A DNA stretch of 64,000 bases from Myrica gale (Eukaryota; Streptophyta; Magnoliopsida; Fagales; Myricaceae), in contig OZ005603.1 in NCBI GenBank assembly GCA_963930655.1, forward strand, positions 25,434,201 to 25,498,200. Direction: 5' to 3'. Positions within the stretch are counted from its first letter, which is position 1. Every line of letters starts with the position of its first letter. The notes below the pieces were generated by a model. It was not told the origin of the DNA, did no database searches, and saw only the letters and a list, made by a program, of their open reading frames with translations. A program made the position numbers and the translations under genes. This document shows positions 1 through 11,240 of the stretch, piece by piece.

Positions 1-262
1 ATTTGATAATTGTTTGGCTGCTTATTTGTTTACCATATCTTATTTGTGCAGGCCTAATTTGGACTCCAGCTAACTTTAAAGAATATAATCTCCTTTACAG
101 ATGTATTAAATTATGAACAGGAGCCTCACACTGCCAAAAATAGGCCAGCAATACAGTATCAAAAGAGGCTGGTTCTGAGAACAGACACCTTGACTAGACG
201 CATTACCTTCAAGCTTGATAAAACATTTGACCCAAAAATTTCATGCTGTTAAAAGACCTTAC

Positions 263-1394
263 CCCCTTTGCAAATTCCACAATTAAGCGGGTTCCATCAA
301 AGTCCCGGCCATTTAGGCTATATTGCGCATCATCAGCATCTCGGGGATCACTAAATTCCTGTTAACAATAAGTGAGCACAAACAAATGACATCTATAATT
401 GTGAATCTACAAGTCAGTTCTCACAAGCAAATAAGAACAAAGCACTCGATCAAAGCCTTGACTAAAACAAAAAATGACATATGGTAAAACTTACAACAAA
501 GGCAAAGTCGCGCTTCATATCCACATCTCGTACTCTGCGGAAATGGTTGCCAGAAACAGTAAGGCCATCATTACTTAACTACTGCAAGTGTATGATACTT
601 CGCCCCTCACAGACGAACTAAACACCAGTTTGAGATTGTTGCCATTTGCATAAAAACATGCAATAACATAACAGAAAGAATCGCCAAGTCCATTAGACAC
701 TCGACAAGAATTTCCACCAAAGCCACCCTCCCTCCCACCAATGACCTCCAGGTTTGGGCAAAACCCCCAGAAACCTTCAACAAGATCATTCAAGTTAAAT
801 TCAAGACACCTTGGGGAAATTGTTCCCATACAGAACACGATGAACAGTTAAGGTGATCCAAACCAAAAAGTAAAAAGCGGCAAACGACTAAAATGTTCCC
901 TTTGCATAGAATACATACCCCGCATCTCACACTGAATGATAGCTAAAAGGATTTACAGTAGGATCCAGCATAGCAGATTAAAGTGATCATAAGAGAAATG
1001 TATGGAAAGATGCTCCGTAACACTTTCTGAAATAAACAGCAGCCAGAAATTCTATAACCCAACTCCCATAGGAGATGAGGGAATCAACTATGGTGGTGGT
1101 GTCATAATATATATGGGGAAATTCTATCACCCAACTCAGTAAGAAAATAAGCGAATTTTGGTTGAGTGAAAAAATAGAGAGCATTAAGCATAGCTGATGA
1201 GGAGCTTCTACATCTGGGTAAAGATGCAAATCTTAGTTATCAATACATGGAAGTAGTATGCCTTTGGAAGAAAAAAATAATTACCTCCCATATTTGCCGA
1301 AAAGACGGTCCAGATCACGCGAGCGTGTCCGAGAAGACAAGCGACCAACATACAGACGTGTCCTACTGCCGTATTGATCATCATAACGAGGCAT
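263..1394 (-). CDS. RS2Z: RS2Z-type SR splicing factor, N-terminal exons (gene runs off the left edge)
   Basis: Three coding exons on the minus strand read 1394-1285, 534-495 and 358-263, all with GT-AG borders and matching phases. The first starts [20 protein letters not shown], the N-terminal signature of plant RS2Z (RSZ33-like) SR proteins and unlike RSZ22. Together they encode one RRM: RNP2 is LYVGRL, RNP1 is RDFAFVEF, and the third exon ends VEFAKG. The ATG at 1394 is the first in frame after the leader. The zinc knuckles and RS/SP-rich tail expected for the family would lie left of position 1; 1-262 looks like intron. These nuclear proteins bind pre-mRNA and influence splice-site choice. 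RS2Z33 in Arabidopsis is known to autoregulate its own splicing. The 750 bp intron 535-1284 splits the RRM. Identification is firm; orthology to a particular paralogue is not. Confidence 0.9.
535..1284 (-). other. long intron splitting the RRM of the RS2Z gene
   Basis: Donor GTAATT at 1284 and acceptor CAG at 537-535 define a 750 bp intron, far longer than the next one (359-494). Long RRM introns in the RS2Z and RS subfamilies are known sites of conserved alternative splicing that yields premature stop codons. An open stretch at 575-838 on the same strand could be part of an alternative exon, but I cannot show that it is used. Confidence 0.6.
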
Positions 1395-2396
1395 TTTCCA
1401 GCTATTACAGAGAGAAAGAAAAACACATAAGCTAACCACAATAAACCCAATGATGCATAAATTTCTTTTTATAACAAGGAAATCAATATATAGAAGGCCT
1501 TGAAATACTCATAAGCTATGGTTCAAATAATGAAATAAGTTCTATCTCGATAAAACAAAGAAATCAAAACAATAATGAACAAAAGTCTACATATAAACGG
1601 ATATGAAAAACTCAAAAACCATTAAATCAATCACACATTGCACCGAACACATATACTAGCGCGGGAATAGATAATTCAGCACCATTAAACATGTAATTAG
1701 TCGTCTTTCTCCCTACTGTCAACAAAGGCGAAAGAATAAGGTGGGGGCACTTTCCCAACAAAACTGCATCTATTAACCGTAGGCTTGTTCATATTCAAAA
1801 AAATGTCAAATTCCGAGGAACCAAAGTGGACATAATGCAATCAAGTTTTGAACAATTCCAATAAAAATAAAACAACAAAAGTCTAGCTTTTCCTAATTAA
1901 CAGTTCACAATAATCCCTACCAGATCCCCCCCCCCCAAACAAAAAAAAGAGCCAAAGCGGACTAATTCAATTACCCATAATCTTGAAACAGTCCTATGCA
2001 ACTTGGTTCAAGGGCATAGCCCCGAAACAAGCATGTGCAAACGAATCCACTTAGCTAACCCATTAACATCGTACGTTATAGCCTCAACCAATATTGTCAT
2101 CACAATTTCTACATAAACTCACGTGCATACACATACATGTATCAAATCAATGTAAAAGAGCCAAGATTAATATAGCCGCAACCCACACTCAAATTCAACA
2201 GCTTCATAGCATATTCACACGCAAAATTCCCATATGAAACCCTTAAAAGAGCTGAATACATCTAAGATCTCATATCCCCATGGTACATGCCAGATGTCTA
2301 TATCATACTCAAATAGAGGAACGCAAATTCCCTACAAACAGAGGGAAACGAAAGGAAGAAATACAAAACTAAGACACCATTCTTCACAATTCGTAC

Positions 2397-2481
2397 CTTA
2401 GAAGGTGATTGGAACCGAGAATTTTGTTTGCCCTAGCTTACCAAAACTGAAAAAAGGTTGGTGCCGATCGTGTCATTTATA
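2397..2481 (-). promoter_or_regulatory. TATA box and non-coding first exon of the RS2Z gene
   Basis: On the minus strand TATAAAT lies at 2481-2475. About 30 bp downstream an exon-like stretch ends at 2397 in TAAG followed by a GTACGA donor (from 2396). This gives a 5'-UTR exon of about 50 bp and a 5'-UTR intron of about 1 kb running to just before the ATG at 1394. The acceptor of that intron was not fixed. Transcription start is inferred from TATA spacing only. Confidence 0.55.
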
Positions 2482-2826
2482 CAAGGAACGGATAGGTTCA
2501 AACGGCCAGGATACGTTGTAATTAATCGAACGGCCCAGAGCGTATGGCAAAATGAGATCCGCCAACACTGTGGCAGCGTGGGTGCACCTGCCAAAGTTGA
2601 TTGTTCGAATATGGAATATTTTTATATTAAAATTCAAAAATTTTATAACCACGTCAAAATTTTAAAATTTGTATACCTCTTTTACCGACTTCAATATTTT
2701 TTATTAAAAAAACAATACTTCAAATATTCTCACTTTGATTTTTAATAAATTACAAAGATTTTTTTAATTATAGATCTACTACCAAAAACTCAATGCCTAA
2801 TCTTAGCATTCAATTTTTTTTTTTGG

Positions 2827-3207
2827 GAAATTATAATTTTCATCCTCAAACTACCACATCTTTTTCACTTTGCACCCCAAAGTATCACTTTTGTCAGATT
2901 GCACCCTCAAACTACCATGACCCATCAGTTTGCACCCTCCGTCCATAATTTCCGTCAATTTAGACAGAAAACTCATTATGTGTGTCTCACGTGAGTATTC
3001 GCCACTTGCTACAAAGGTAACATTCAGCGGTCGACCGGTTCATGTAGAAATCGAACGCAAGTTTTCCGTCTAAATTGACAGAAATTATGGACGGATGGAG
3101 CAAACTGTTGGGTCATGGTAATTTGAGGGTGCAATCTGACAAAAGTGGTTCTTTTAAATGTAAAGTGAAAATGACATGGTAGTTTGAGGGTGAAAAGTAT
3201 AATTTTC
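2827..3207. mobile_element. foldback (long-TIR) MITE-like element
   Basis: The two halves are inverted copies of about 150 bp. The left end reads AAATTATAATTTTCATCCTC and the right end is its imperfect reverse complement; the inner arms around 2950 and 3070 also match. The centre (about 2980-3050) is unique. There are no ORFs. No target duplication was resolved because the flanks are T-rich. A degenerate relative with the same phrases (gcaccctcaaactacc type) seems to sit in an ECA intron near 27 kb. Confidence 0.75.
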
Positions 3208-3709
3208 TTTTTTTATAACTTTTTTTTTATGAAGGTATGAATGCATCAACAAAACTGCCTTCATATAGATGTGTGTAAGGGGATTTATCTTGACGAAGAA
3301 TTCTACTATAACAAGAAATATAAATGAATGGTTAAATGGCTGCTCGTTCTCTCATCTTTAATTCCTAATAAATAACATGATATTTCGATTTTTATAAAAA
3401 AATAGAAAAGAAATGAAAAGAAAAGGAATCGGCTTTTCAAAATTCAAATACTGAAATTGTCTTGCAGCAAATTCCTACTATTTTACTATATTCTTGTTGA
3501 TTTTGACCTTTGATTAATCAAAATTATTTTTTAAAATAGACCTGTTAATTTAAAATTTGTAATTCGGATCAAGATCAGCCTCTACAATTTGAGTAGATAA
3601 TTATAGAGGATGTTGATGTTTGTAATTCAATGGAAAACCTCAATTGTTGTTGAATTAGTTCATTAAATTAAGCTCTAAATAAGGTGTCAAGATGATCGAT
3701 GGTCCTCAT
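3208..3709. other. AT-rich intergenic stretch
   Basis: No gene, splice-consistent exon or clear repeat was seen here. It ends at the CTCAT that serves as target duplication for the LTR element beginning at 3710. Confidence 0.5.
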
Positions 3710-4167
3710 TGATAATACTGAAACTGAATAAATCCAGCCCAATTAGGTTGGATGAACATAATCATACACTCAAAAAGCCCGAAAGAAGGATAAGCCAAGA
3801 CACGTGTCGTAGACGATTATAAGCCAACTTATAACGTATAGCAGTCCCACTATCAAAGCAATTGCCCACTATGGAGACGTGTGAAGCACACCTCCCGGGA
3901 CACGATACTACGAGGGATCAAATTCCTCGAAAAAAGGAAACGCAAAGACATGGATAAAAGGCTATAAAAGCAAAATATCATAAAGAAGAAAGGTACGTGA
4001 TTCTTGTGAAGATAAATGGAGAAATTAATACATCAAAGTACTGACTTCAACATCGGAGGAGCCTTACCCCGGTGTACGAGGTAACTTTTTTATTTTACAA
4101 AAGGAATTACACGAAGATCGAGACACATTTACTTTGAAGTGTTCATTATAAATCAATTGATTTGTCA
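3710..4167 (+). repeat. 5' LTR of the Gypsy element
   Basis: Matches 13091-13567 along its whole length with many substitutions and a roughly 20 bp indel near 3850. It contains GCTATAAAAGC at about 3961-3971 as a likely TATA box. It shares the block CCTTACCCCGGTGT near its 3' part with the other LTR. Confidence 0.85.
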
Positions 4168-4190
4168 GTTGACGTCATTTGTGGGAATGC
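4168..4190 (+). other. primer-binding-site region of the Gypsy element
   Basis: Directly after the 5' LTR the sequence gttgacgtcatttgtgggaa resembles the TTGGCGCC...TGTGGGAA stretch usual after LTRs in this group, with substitutions that look like decay. The tRNA species was not assigned. Confidence 0.5.
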
Positions 4191-4214
4191 TTTAGTTCTT
4201 GTAATAAAAGATTT

Positions 4215-5720
4215 ATGGTGAACACCAAGAGTAAATGCAAGGGGAAGGTCGGAGGAAACAATCTGGAACCTCCCCCAGAAAGAATAGAAGGACTAGATGA
4301 CAACGCCCTTGATGAATCACGCACTATCACCAACCCGGAACCAAATCATAACAACAAGCAATGGGGAGAAGCATCATTGCAGAGAAGACGCGACGAAGAG
4401 GTTCGCATACCAGAAACGTCTGTACAGAGAAGGCGCGACGATGAGGTTCACATACCACGTTACGATAGAGGCTCCCACTCTCCACGTGGGCAGAATGAAG
4501 ATGTCGAAGGAGTCGACGCCAAACTAAAAGAAGTCTTGGCCGAATTGGTAAGAATGAGGCAGAAAGTAGATAAGCCGCCACAATCCTCTCTAGAAAGCAT
4601 GATGCATCAAGTGGAATCTTCGTTCACATCAAGAATCTTGGAGACGGCTACCATCCAAATTTCTTATGCATGTCATAGACAAGTACACAGGAGCCACTGA
4701 TCCCCTCGATCCCTTAGAAAGCGATCAGTCGCAGATGGACTTGCTGGACACCCAAGATGATATCAAATGAAAAGTCTTTCCTACAACACTAGCTGGATCT
4801 GCCCGTATTTGGTTTAGTAGGTTAAGGCCGAACTCCATCTCGAGTTTCAAAGAGCTTGGCAGAGCTTTTGTTAGCCACTTTATGGCGAGCAAAAAGCAGA
4901 AGAAACCAGCAATCCATCTCTTTTCTACCCGACAAAAGGAAGATGAGAGCCTGCGAGACTACGTGGCATGCTTTAACCAAGAAAATCTCAACCTAGAAGA
5001 TCCTGAAGACAAGCTAGTCCTCACTGCCATAGTAGCTAGATTGACCGATAGAAGTTTTTCATTCTCTTTAGAGAAGAAACCCCCGAAACATTTCAGAGAA
5101 TTCATGGAGAAAACGCAAAAATACATGAATGCAGAAGACATGGTGTCAACTCGCTGGCATCAAGTTGTCGATCAAGGAAGAGCGGTAGCCAAAAGAGAAA
5201 AGAAGCGGCTTCAACTAGGCAAAAGGAGAATGGAACCACGAGTGGAGCATCTGAGGTTAGAATTTACGCCCTTCAACACGGGAACGAATTCCGAAGGTAT
5301 CCTAAGGGATGTACTGTGTTTAATCTAAAAAATCTAACAGTCTTAATTAACCCACGTCATATAATGAATAATATGGTTTGCACAAGTATACCCAGATTAG
5401 TCTCAACTCATTAAATTACGTGAGTTAATTAAGATCGTTAGATTGTTTAGATGAAATACAGTCCATCCCTTAGGACACCTTCTAAAATCCCACCTTACGA
5501 GGGAATCCTTACCCCCTAAACACGCCTCCAAGAAAGATCCTCATAGATATCTAAAACGACCTCGAGATACAATGGCCCCTAAAAATGTAATCGGATCTAG
5601 ACAAGCGAGACAATAGGAAGTTCTGTCGTTTCCACAACGACCACGACCACGACACAGATGAGTGTATGCACCTGAAATGGAAAATCAAGACCCTTATTCA
5701 ACAAAGACGCCTCCGAAAAT
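4215..5720 (+). pseudogene. gag remnant of the Gypsy element, with a nested insertion
   Basis: Translation gives a basic, hydrophilic N-terminus starting MVNTKSKCKG, then the Gypsy gag core: YTGATDPLD near 4690, IWFSRLRP near 4808 and YVACFNQENLNLED near 4960. A degenerate Cys/His motif, CRFHNDHDHDTDEC, follows at about 5623-5664. The frame is broken near 4700 (a stop after the first block), again near 4770, and by the element at 5294-5481. Gag would form the particle that packages element RNA. After the Cys/His motif, sequence passes almost directly into RT, so protease is missing. Confidence 0.75.
5294..5481. mobile_element. small inverted-repeat element nested in gag
   Basis: The left arm starts aaggtatcctaagggatg and the right arm ends in its near reverse complement (catcccttaggacacctt). 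Homology of the arms extends about 60 bp inward to ttaattaa. It is 188 bp long and has no ORF. It interrupts the gag reading frame: the protein frame before 5293 resumes as LKSHLTRE after 5481. No clear target duplication was seen. Confidence 0.75.
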
Positions 5721-6340
5721 TCACCACGACCAAGGTGAGAGAATCATTCACAATGGATCGAGAGACTTACTGCTACCAAGTGATGTCCTTCTGTCTGAAA
5801 AATGCAGGAGCAACTTACCAAAGATTGGTCAACCTGATGTTCCAGAAGCAAATAGGGCACAACATGGTAGTCTATGCGGAAGATATGTTGGTGAAAACAC
5901 AAGAATCGACAAACCATGTCATGGATCTTGCCAAAGCCTTTGACGTTTTTCGAGCATACAAGATGCTCTTAAACCCGGCAAAGTGCGAGTTCGGTGTATC
6001 ATCGAGACAATTCTTGGGATTTCTTATATCCTAACGAGAGATTGAGGTCAACCTGGAGAAAATCAAGGTTGTCCTGGACATGCAACCACCAAAGAACATC
6101 AAGGAGCTGCAACGACTCATAGGATGAATTACCGCCCTCAATAGGTTCATCACAAGCGCCATAGACAAATGATTTTCATTCTTCAAAACACTTTGGAAGG
6201 CCTTTAAGTGGACAAAAGAATCTCAGACAACTTTTGAGGAGTTGAAAAGATATATAAGGAATCCTCCACTCTTAAGTTCCCCCGTGCTAAGGGAACCCCT
6301 TCATCTCTACCTCGCCATTTCGGATTCTTCTGGCTTATCA
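5720..6340 (+). pseudogene. reverse transcriptase fragment (C-terminal half) of the Gypsy element
   Basis: Reads YQVMSFCLKNAGATYQRLVN near 5774, then VVYAEDMLVK, the position of the catalytic Y-V-D-D box. The first Asp of the pair is Glu here, which would disable the enzyme. The next conserved blocks follow (LNPAKCEFGVSSRQFLGFL, then the thumb/connection region to about 6310), with stops at 6032 and 6125. The N-terminal half of RT and all of protease are absent, apparently by one deletion joining gag to RT near 5730. Confidence 0.8.
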
Positions 6341-6379
6341 TGCAGGTCGATGCCGAAGAGGTAGTACAAAAATACGAGA

Positions 6380-6790
6380 AGTGTTAGAGATTTGCCAACA
6401 TCATAAATACCCCGGCAGAAAAGATGACAATTTTCAACGCCCCATATCCATTTATGCAATCGAGAATCGATATCCTCGGTCCATTCCCGTTGGGACGAAG
6501 GTAGTTGAAGTTTGTAATAGTCGGCATCGACTATTTTACCAAATGGGTAGAAGTTGAGCCACAGGCGAAAACCAAGCCAAACGTCCAAAAGTTTGTTTGG
6601 AAGAACATTATTTTTCGCTTCGGGTTACCAAGGGCAATAATCATCGAGAACAGCAAACAGTTCGACCATAAAAGCTTATGTGACTTCTGTTCAAAACTTA
6701 ACATCGAGAATCATTATTCATCTTTGTACTATCTGCAAGCCAACAGACAAGTGGAGTTAGCAAACCGATCCCTGTTGAACATTATACACG
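6380..6790 (+). pseudogene. integrase core fragment of the Gypsy element
   Basis: Reads IDILGPFPLG, a stop at 6502-6504, then GIDYFTKWVEVEPQAK (first catalytic Asp kept), IIIENSKQFD (second catalytic Asp replaced by Glu) and QANRQVELANRSLL (third acidic residue kept). RNase H and the integrase zinc-binding domain that should precede it are missing, so RT and integrase are joined by a second deletion near 6340-6380. Confidence 0.75.
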
Positions 6791-6896
6791 TATGGTATGA
6801 TTTCATGTTTTGTTTATTATTATTTGCTATAAATGAAAAATATGAAGTTCTTTTCAAAAACCAATTGTTGAATGACAACAACGACAATCATGGGAA

Positions 6897-7195
6897 AACA
6901 CTCCTCCCAAAACGCATCAAAATAACCACGGTTCCCAATCGCACCTAAGACGACCTCGGCGAGCCACTGCACCTAAGTCGCAACCAGGACGACCATGGAG
7001 AACTACAGTTCCCAGTCACATCCAGGACAAAGTCCTAAGATGACCTTGGAGAACCACGGTTCCCAATCGCACCTAAGACGACCTTGGAGAACCACAGTTC
7101 CCAGTCGCATCCAAAATGAAGTCATAAGACAACCTCGGAAAACCATTATTCCCGGCCTCATCCGAGATGATCCTGAAGACCAAAGATGAATCCGG
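6897..7195 (+). repeat. degenerate tandem repeats in the Gypsy internal region
   Basis: Phrases such as ggagaaccacggttcccaat, cgcacctaagacgacct and catccaggacaaagtc recur four or more times with a basic period of about 40 bp and a higher-order unit of about 75 bp. They lie between integrase and the minus-strand ORF. No product is proposed. Confidence 0.6.
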
Positions 7196-7516
7196 AGAAC
7201 CCTAGTTCCTAGTCATACCCAATTACAACCTCAAAGTACAACAATTCCCAATTGAAGCCAGGATTCTTGAAGGATCGCAACGAAATTTATACAAATTATG
7301 CAGCCAACAACCACTACGGAAAACAAGCAAAGCCTAAGACATATGACCATATGTCATCATAAACAGCGAAAAAAGACATTCAAAGATCAAATTCGACAAA
7401 ATTGAAGTGTTGAAAGCAGATTACAAATGTATACAGATATAATAGAATTCTAAACAACAATCATAAGTTCTACAAAAAGTTTAATCCTTTGGAGGGGGAC
7501 GGTTGGAAAATCGAAG

Positions 7517-9795
7517 TTACAGACCCTCAACAAGCTCATCATAGATATCTTGCACGCGATTCTCCCTGACCACCTCGAAACGATTCCCTTCTCGCTCATA
7601 AGCTAAGCAAAAATGTGCGACGACTGCACCAATACTTTTACGTATCAAGACTTCAGGATCCTCGAGATAAGCCGGATTGGCTGACAACTGCGGCGAAAGA
7701 ATCATTTGCCTCACGAATTTGACGACTAGCCTCCACAAGTTCAGCCCGCAACGTCTACTCTCTCCTCGACGAGGTTGCACGGTAATTCATGAAGTGTTGA
7801 TATAACTCGCCCTTGTCTCGGGTATGTTGAGATTCGAGGCGAAGACGCTTTTGCTTGGAACCTTCAAGCTCTCGCTGCAACTTAGCAATGGTCACATCCC
7901 GAGAAGCAATTTCATCCTCTAGGGTCTTCGCCCTAGCCTCAAATATCTCTCTCGTATTGAGAGTGAGCACAACGAGTTATAGTCCGCAGCTCGGAAAACT
8001 TTTTCTTTTCAGCTTGCCAACTCAATCTCAAGCCCACGCAACCTAGCCTGGGTTGATTCGAGTTCCGAATCATGCGTCAGTTCAGAAGCATCAAAGGCAG
8101 CTAACATCGTTAAGTCGCATGACATATACAGCACTATCTGGTCAACCTTCTTGTATCGAGGTATAGGTAAAACCTGGGTCATCAGTTCCTCAACCAATTA
8201 CGGCTGAGCGTAGGGCCTCGAACGCCCAGCAGGTTCGACCGGAGGTGAAGGCGGAGAGCAGAATCCTCAGAACAGTTCTTTGTCTTTACCCGAAGGGACA
8301 AGAGGCAACTCAGACCCACCTGCAACATCGGCCATTGGCGCACTAGGCTCGCCAACCGGTACAGACCCAGAGATACCTGAACCACCAACGATGGAAGCCC
8401 CAAGCACGCTTGGCTGCTACGAAGAAGGTACTTCCACTGATAGGGAGATCACAGGGAAAACCTCCGCCGGTGGAAGCACCCCGGATTGAACCTTGAAATC
8501 AACTCCGACTTCAGGGAGATCCGATTGGCTCGAGGAGGCAGAGTCCAACAAAACAACTGTATTTAGGGGACCAATGGGAGAGTTGGCTAGATCTTCATCG
8601 CCAGCATCTGAATAATCCACGATGGCAGTTCCTGGAAAGTTGGATGCTGGAAAAACAAGTAAGTTGGAAGTCCCACCAGATCCTTAGAGGGCAAGGATAC
8701 CCCACAAGGAGTAGGAGAGGGACCCGTCGGTACAAGGCTAAAAGAAGGGACCCCTACCTCAAGAATATCCCTCACTTCAGGATCTGCCACCTCGGTATGA
8801 ACCCCTGAGATGTGGCTAAACATACGGGGCAAATCCTCGTAACCTGCAAACAACAAAGCAGCAACAAGATCACAACATGCCCACGAGCAAATGAAAGAAT
8901 ATGAAATTTGCAACAAAAAGACATTCACCACTATTTGTGTCGTGCTTTGAAGATTTAAGGGCCAATGGAACCTCACCTTCCTTCTTTTCAGCATAAGAAG
9001 CAACAGAAGGAGACATCTTTCTCTTCTTGGAAGAGAAACGCTGGGAAGAACCATTGGCCTCACGAAAATGCTTCTGTTTAGAAAGGGCATTACCTAAAGA
9101 AAGGCGAGAATAACCTTTCCTGGACTCATTACGCGGGAACCCTTCTTAACCTTGGGAGAAGAACTCACCCTAACGAAACGTTTAAGTGGAGCATATAGCC
9201 AATAATATCCTCAACGTTTTCCTTAGTAAGAAGGGTGGTCCAATCTATAGAACCAACATCAGCAATGGTAGCCACCCAAGCCCGCTCATCATGACTAAGG
9301 CTAGGGACCTCTCTCTTAATACACTCTGGAACATAGCCAAACACTCAGCACAAGGAAGACTCACTCCGCAAAGTCTCATCGGGAAAACGTTCTCATCCAA
9401 CATTAGACATAAAGAAAAAACGTTCATGTCACCTTTTATTATTGTCGGGATAATGAGCAATATAGTACAACCCAATAAAACTCTTTAACCATTGGGAACA
9501 ATTTGGGTCGGAGAGAGACGCAAAGCCCTCAAGATTTGGCGAACACTTAAGGGAAGAGGAAATATTACCTTACATTTCAATGGAGTCTTCAAGAAGCACA
9601 TCTCCCTCAAGGAGTCTCTCCAAGAGATGGAAGCTCGAAACGAGTTCCCGATGGAAAACGGTAATCAACGTGAAAGGAATCAAGGTTCGTCTGCTTCATC
9701 TTGCTTGGGCCCAATGATCTTCGCACCTCTCCAGAACCTTCGCAGTCTTAGCACCACCCGAGAACGTTCCAACATCAGCCATTGTGTGAAAACAG
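7517..9795 (-). pseudogene. antisense extra ORF of the Gypsy element (coiled-coil protein, broken)
   Basis: On the strand opposite to gag-pol, fragments in neighbouring frames join into one protein-like series. It starts MADVGTFSGGAKTAKVLERC at about 9783, passes through a stretch near 9300 (ERAWVATIADVGSIDWTTLL), a Ser/Lys-rich basic part near 9040 and an acidic Ser/Pro-rich part (8417-8640). A heptad-rich coiled coil follows (LEDEIASRDVTIAKLQRELE near 7920), ending with NPAYLEDPEVLIRKSIGAVV near 7650. Extra antisense ORFs at this place are known in Tat-lineage elements (Retand, RIRE2 and Grande types), and the layout recalls the putative gypsy-type transposon family. Many stops and frameshifts are present. 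Function is unknown. Confidence 0.5.
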
Positions 9796-9849
9796 AAAGC
9801 CAGGAGAAAAGCTCGGAATACAAGAAAAGACGTAAGGGCTAATAAGCCA

Positions 9850-11240
9850 AAGAAGCAACCCTAAAATAGGATAAATCAATTGACCGAAATGACTACAATA
9901 ATGATGCATCATTTCGAAAGATTCCTTGAGAAGCTTGAAACGACGTCAATTAAACCTGCAATTGAACAATCACGAGGGATGGTAACACCAACAGTCCAGT
10001 TGGTTGAAGGAAAAAAAGATGAAATAATATGAAGGCCAGGTACGAGATACGACACGTTGAGATTTTCTGAAAATCCCAAAACAACATCCACCAGACCACG
10101 ATCGCATGAATCAAAAGTATCGCAAAATCTACAGAAAAGTACGTAATCAAGTGAAATTGTCAAAGTACCCATCATTGTGGAGGATGAATGAAGCGTTTTC
10201 TCAGGGAAATTCAAGAACATGCCGCAACAAATTCGGAAATGAAGCCACATTGATGCCCATGAAGGCCGCGATTAAACGAACATATCGGTAGCAACGTCTA
10301 TAAAACAACAGACATACGTCCATGGATGAAAAGGAAAAAAAAACAACTCTAGCAAAATGGGTGAAGTTAACCAGCTCCATTACCTTCCTCTCGACGTCCT
10401 CACCATCATGGCTAGCTACACAACAAACCAAAATGTCAAAGACGGGAAAAGGTTTAAACTGGTGTCTTGATAATTCTATCATGCAACTTCAAATGATTTA
10501 TCCTATAGAAGGATGAATATTGAAGATTACTCAACCCCATGGCTGCGAACTGATACTTGGTATCTACTCAGGGGACACTGCCGAGAAATCCTCATGAGGT
10601 CTTTGTGGAAGCAGCTTGGCAACTATACGAAGAAGAAGCTACTCCTAAAGTCATCAACAAGCTAAGAGGAGTAGCTTCAGAAGGGCATAAATGAACCCAC
10701 TACTTCCTAGCAATCATTTACCATTCTGTAGATGAAGAAATTTTTCGTCAACGAGCTCGAGACATGATGTGGAGCTTAAGGATGCAGCTCAGAAGGAAAG
10801 GAATAAGAATGCTGACGAGAACAATAGAAGGCTGGCTGACACGCCACACCAGATACGGAAGAATGATTTTCCACATGGACAATTTTGTCCCCTGTCCAGA
10901 TGGCTACATCCCACCCTTCATGGCGAACAACGGAAGAAAGAGCCGAAAAATCAACCTTAAAAACCGTGCTATGTGAATAGGGTGTTCAAACACATTCACG
11001 AATACATGTTGAGGTAATGACCTGGTCCGGATGCTTTACTTCATTTCCAGTAATTAATGAAATTAACTTTTATTTCATAAAATTTTTTTTTATGGGTTGC
11101 GTGGTTTGAAATAAAGTGTCCCGTTCAAAATCAAATTAGATGGCTACATTTCGATCAAAAGGGTAAACTACGAAAAATAAACAAACAAGACAAAATTTGT
11201 ACACCACTGACAAAGGAAACATAAACCATATTTGGTAACA
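9850..11240. other. Gypsy internal region of unknown content, part 1
   Basis: Between the antisense ORF and the LTR-like insertion the DNA holds only short open stretches (for example 10322-10516 and 10764-10976, plus strand; 10201-10482, minus strand). I do not recognise any of them. The stretch continues after the insertion at 12350-13090. It may be non-coding internal sequence of the element or a third, older insertion. Confidence 0.4.

Noticed and set aside
4179-4214. Gag start upstream at 4179
   Set aside because: The codon there is TTG inside the primer-binding region; the first plausible ATG is at 4215.
6897-7195. CRISPR-like array
   Set aside because: Repeats are imperfect, spacers are not unique, and this is a plant retrotransposon interior.
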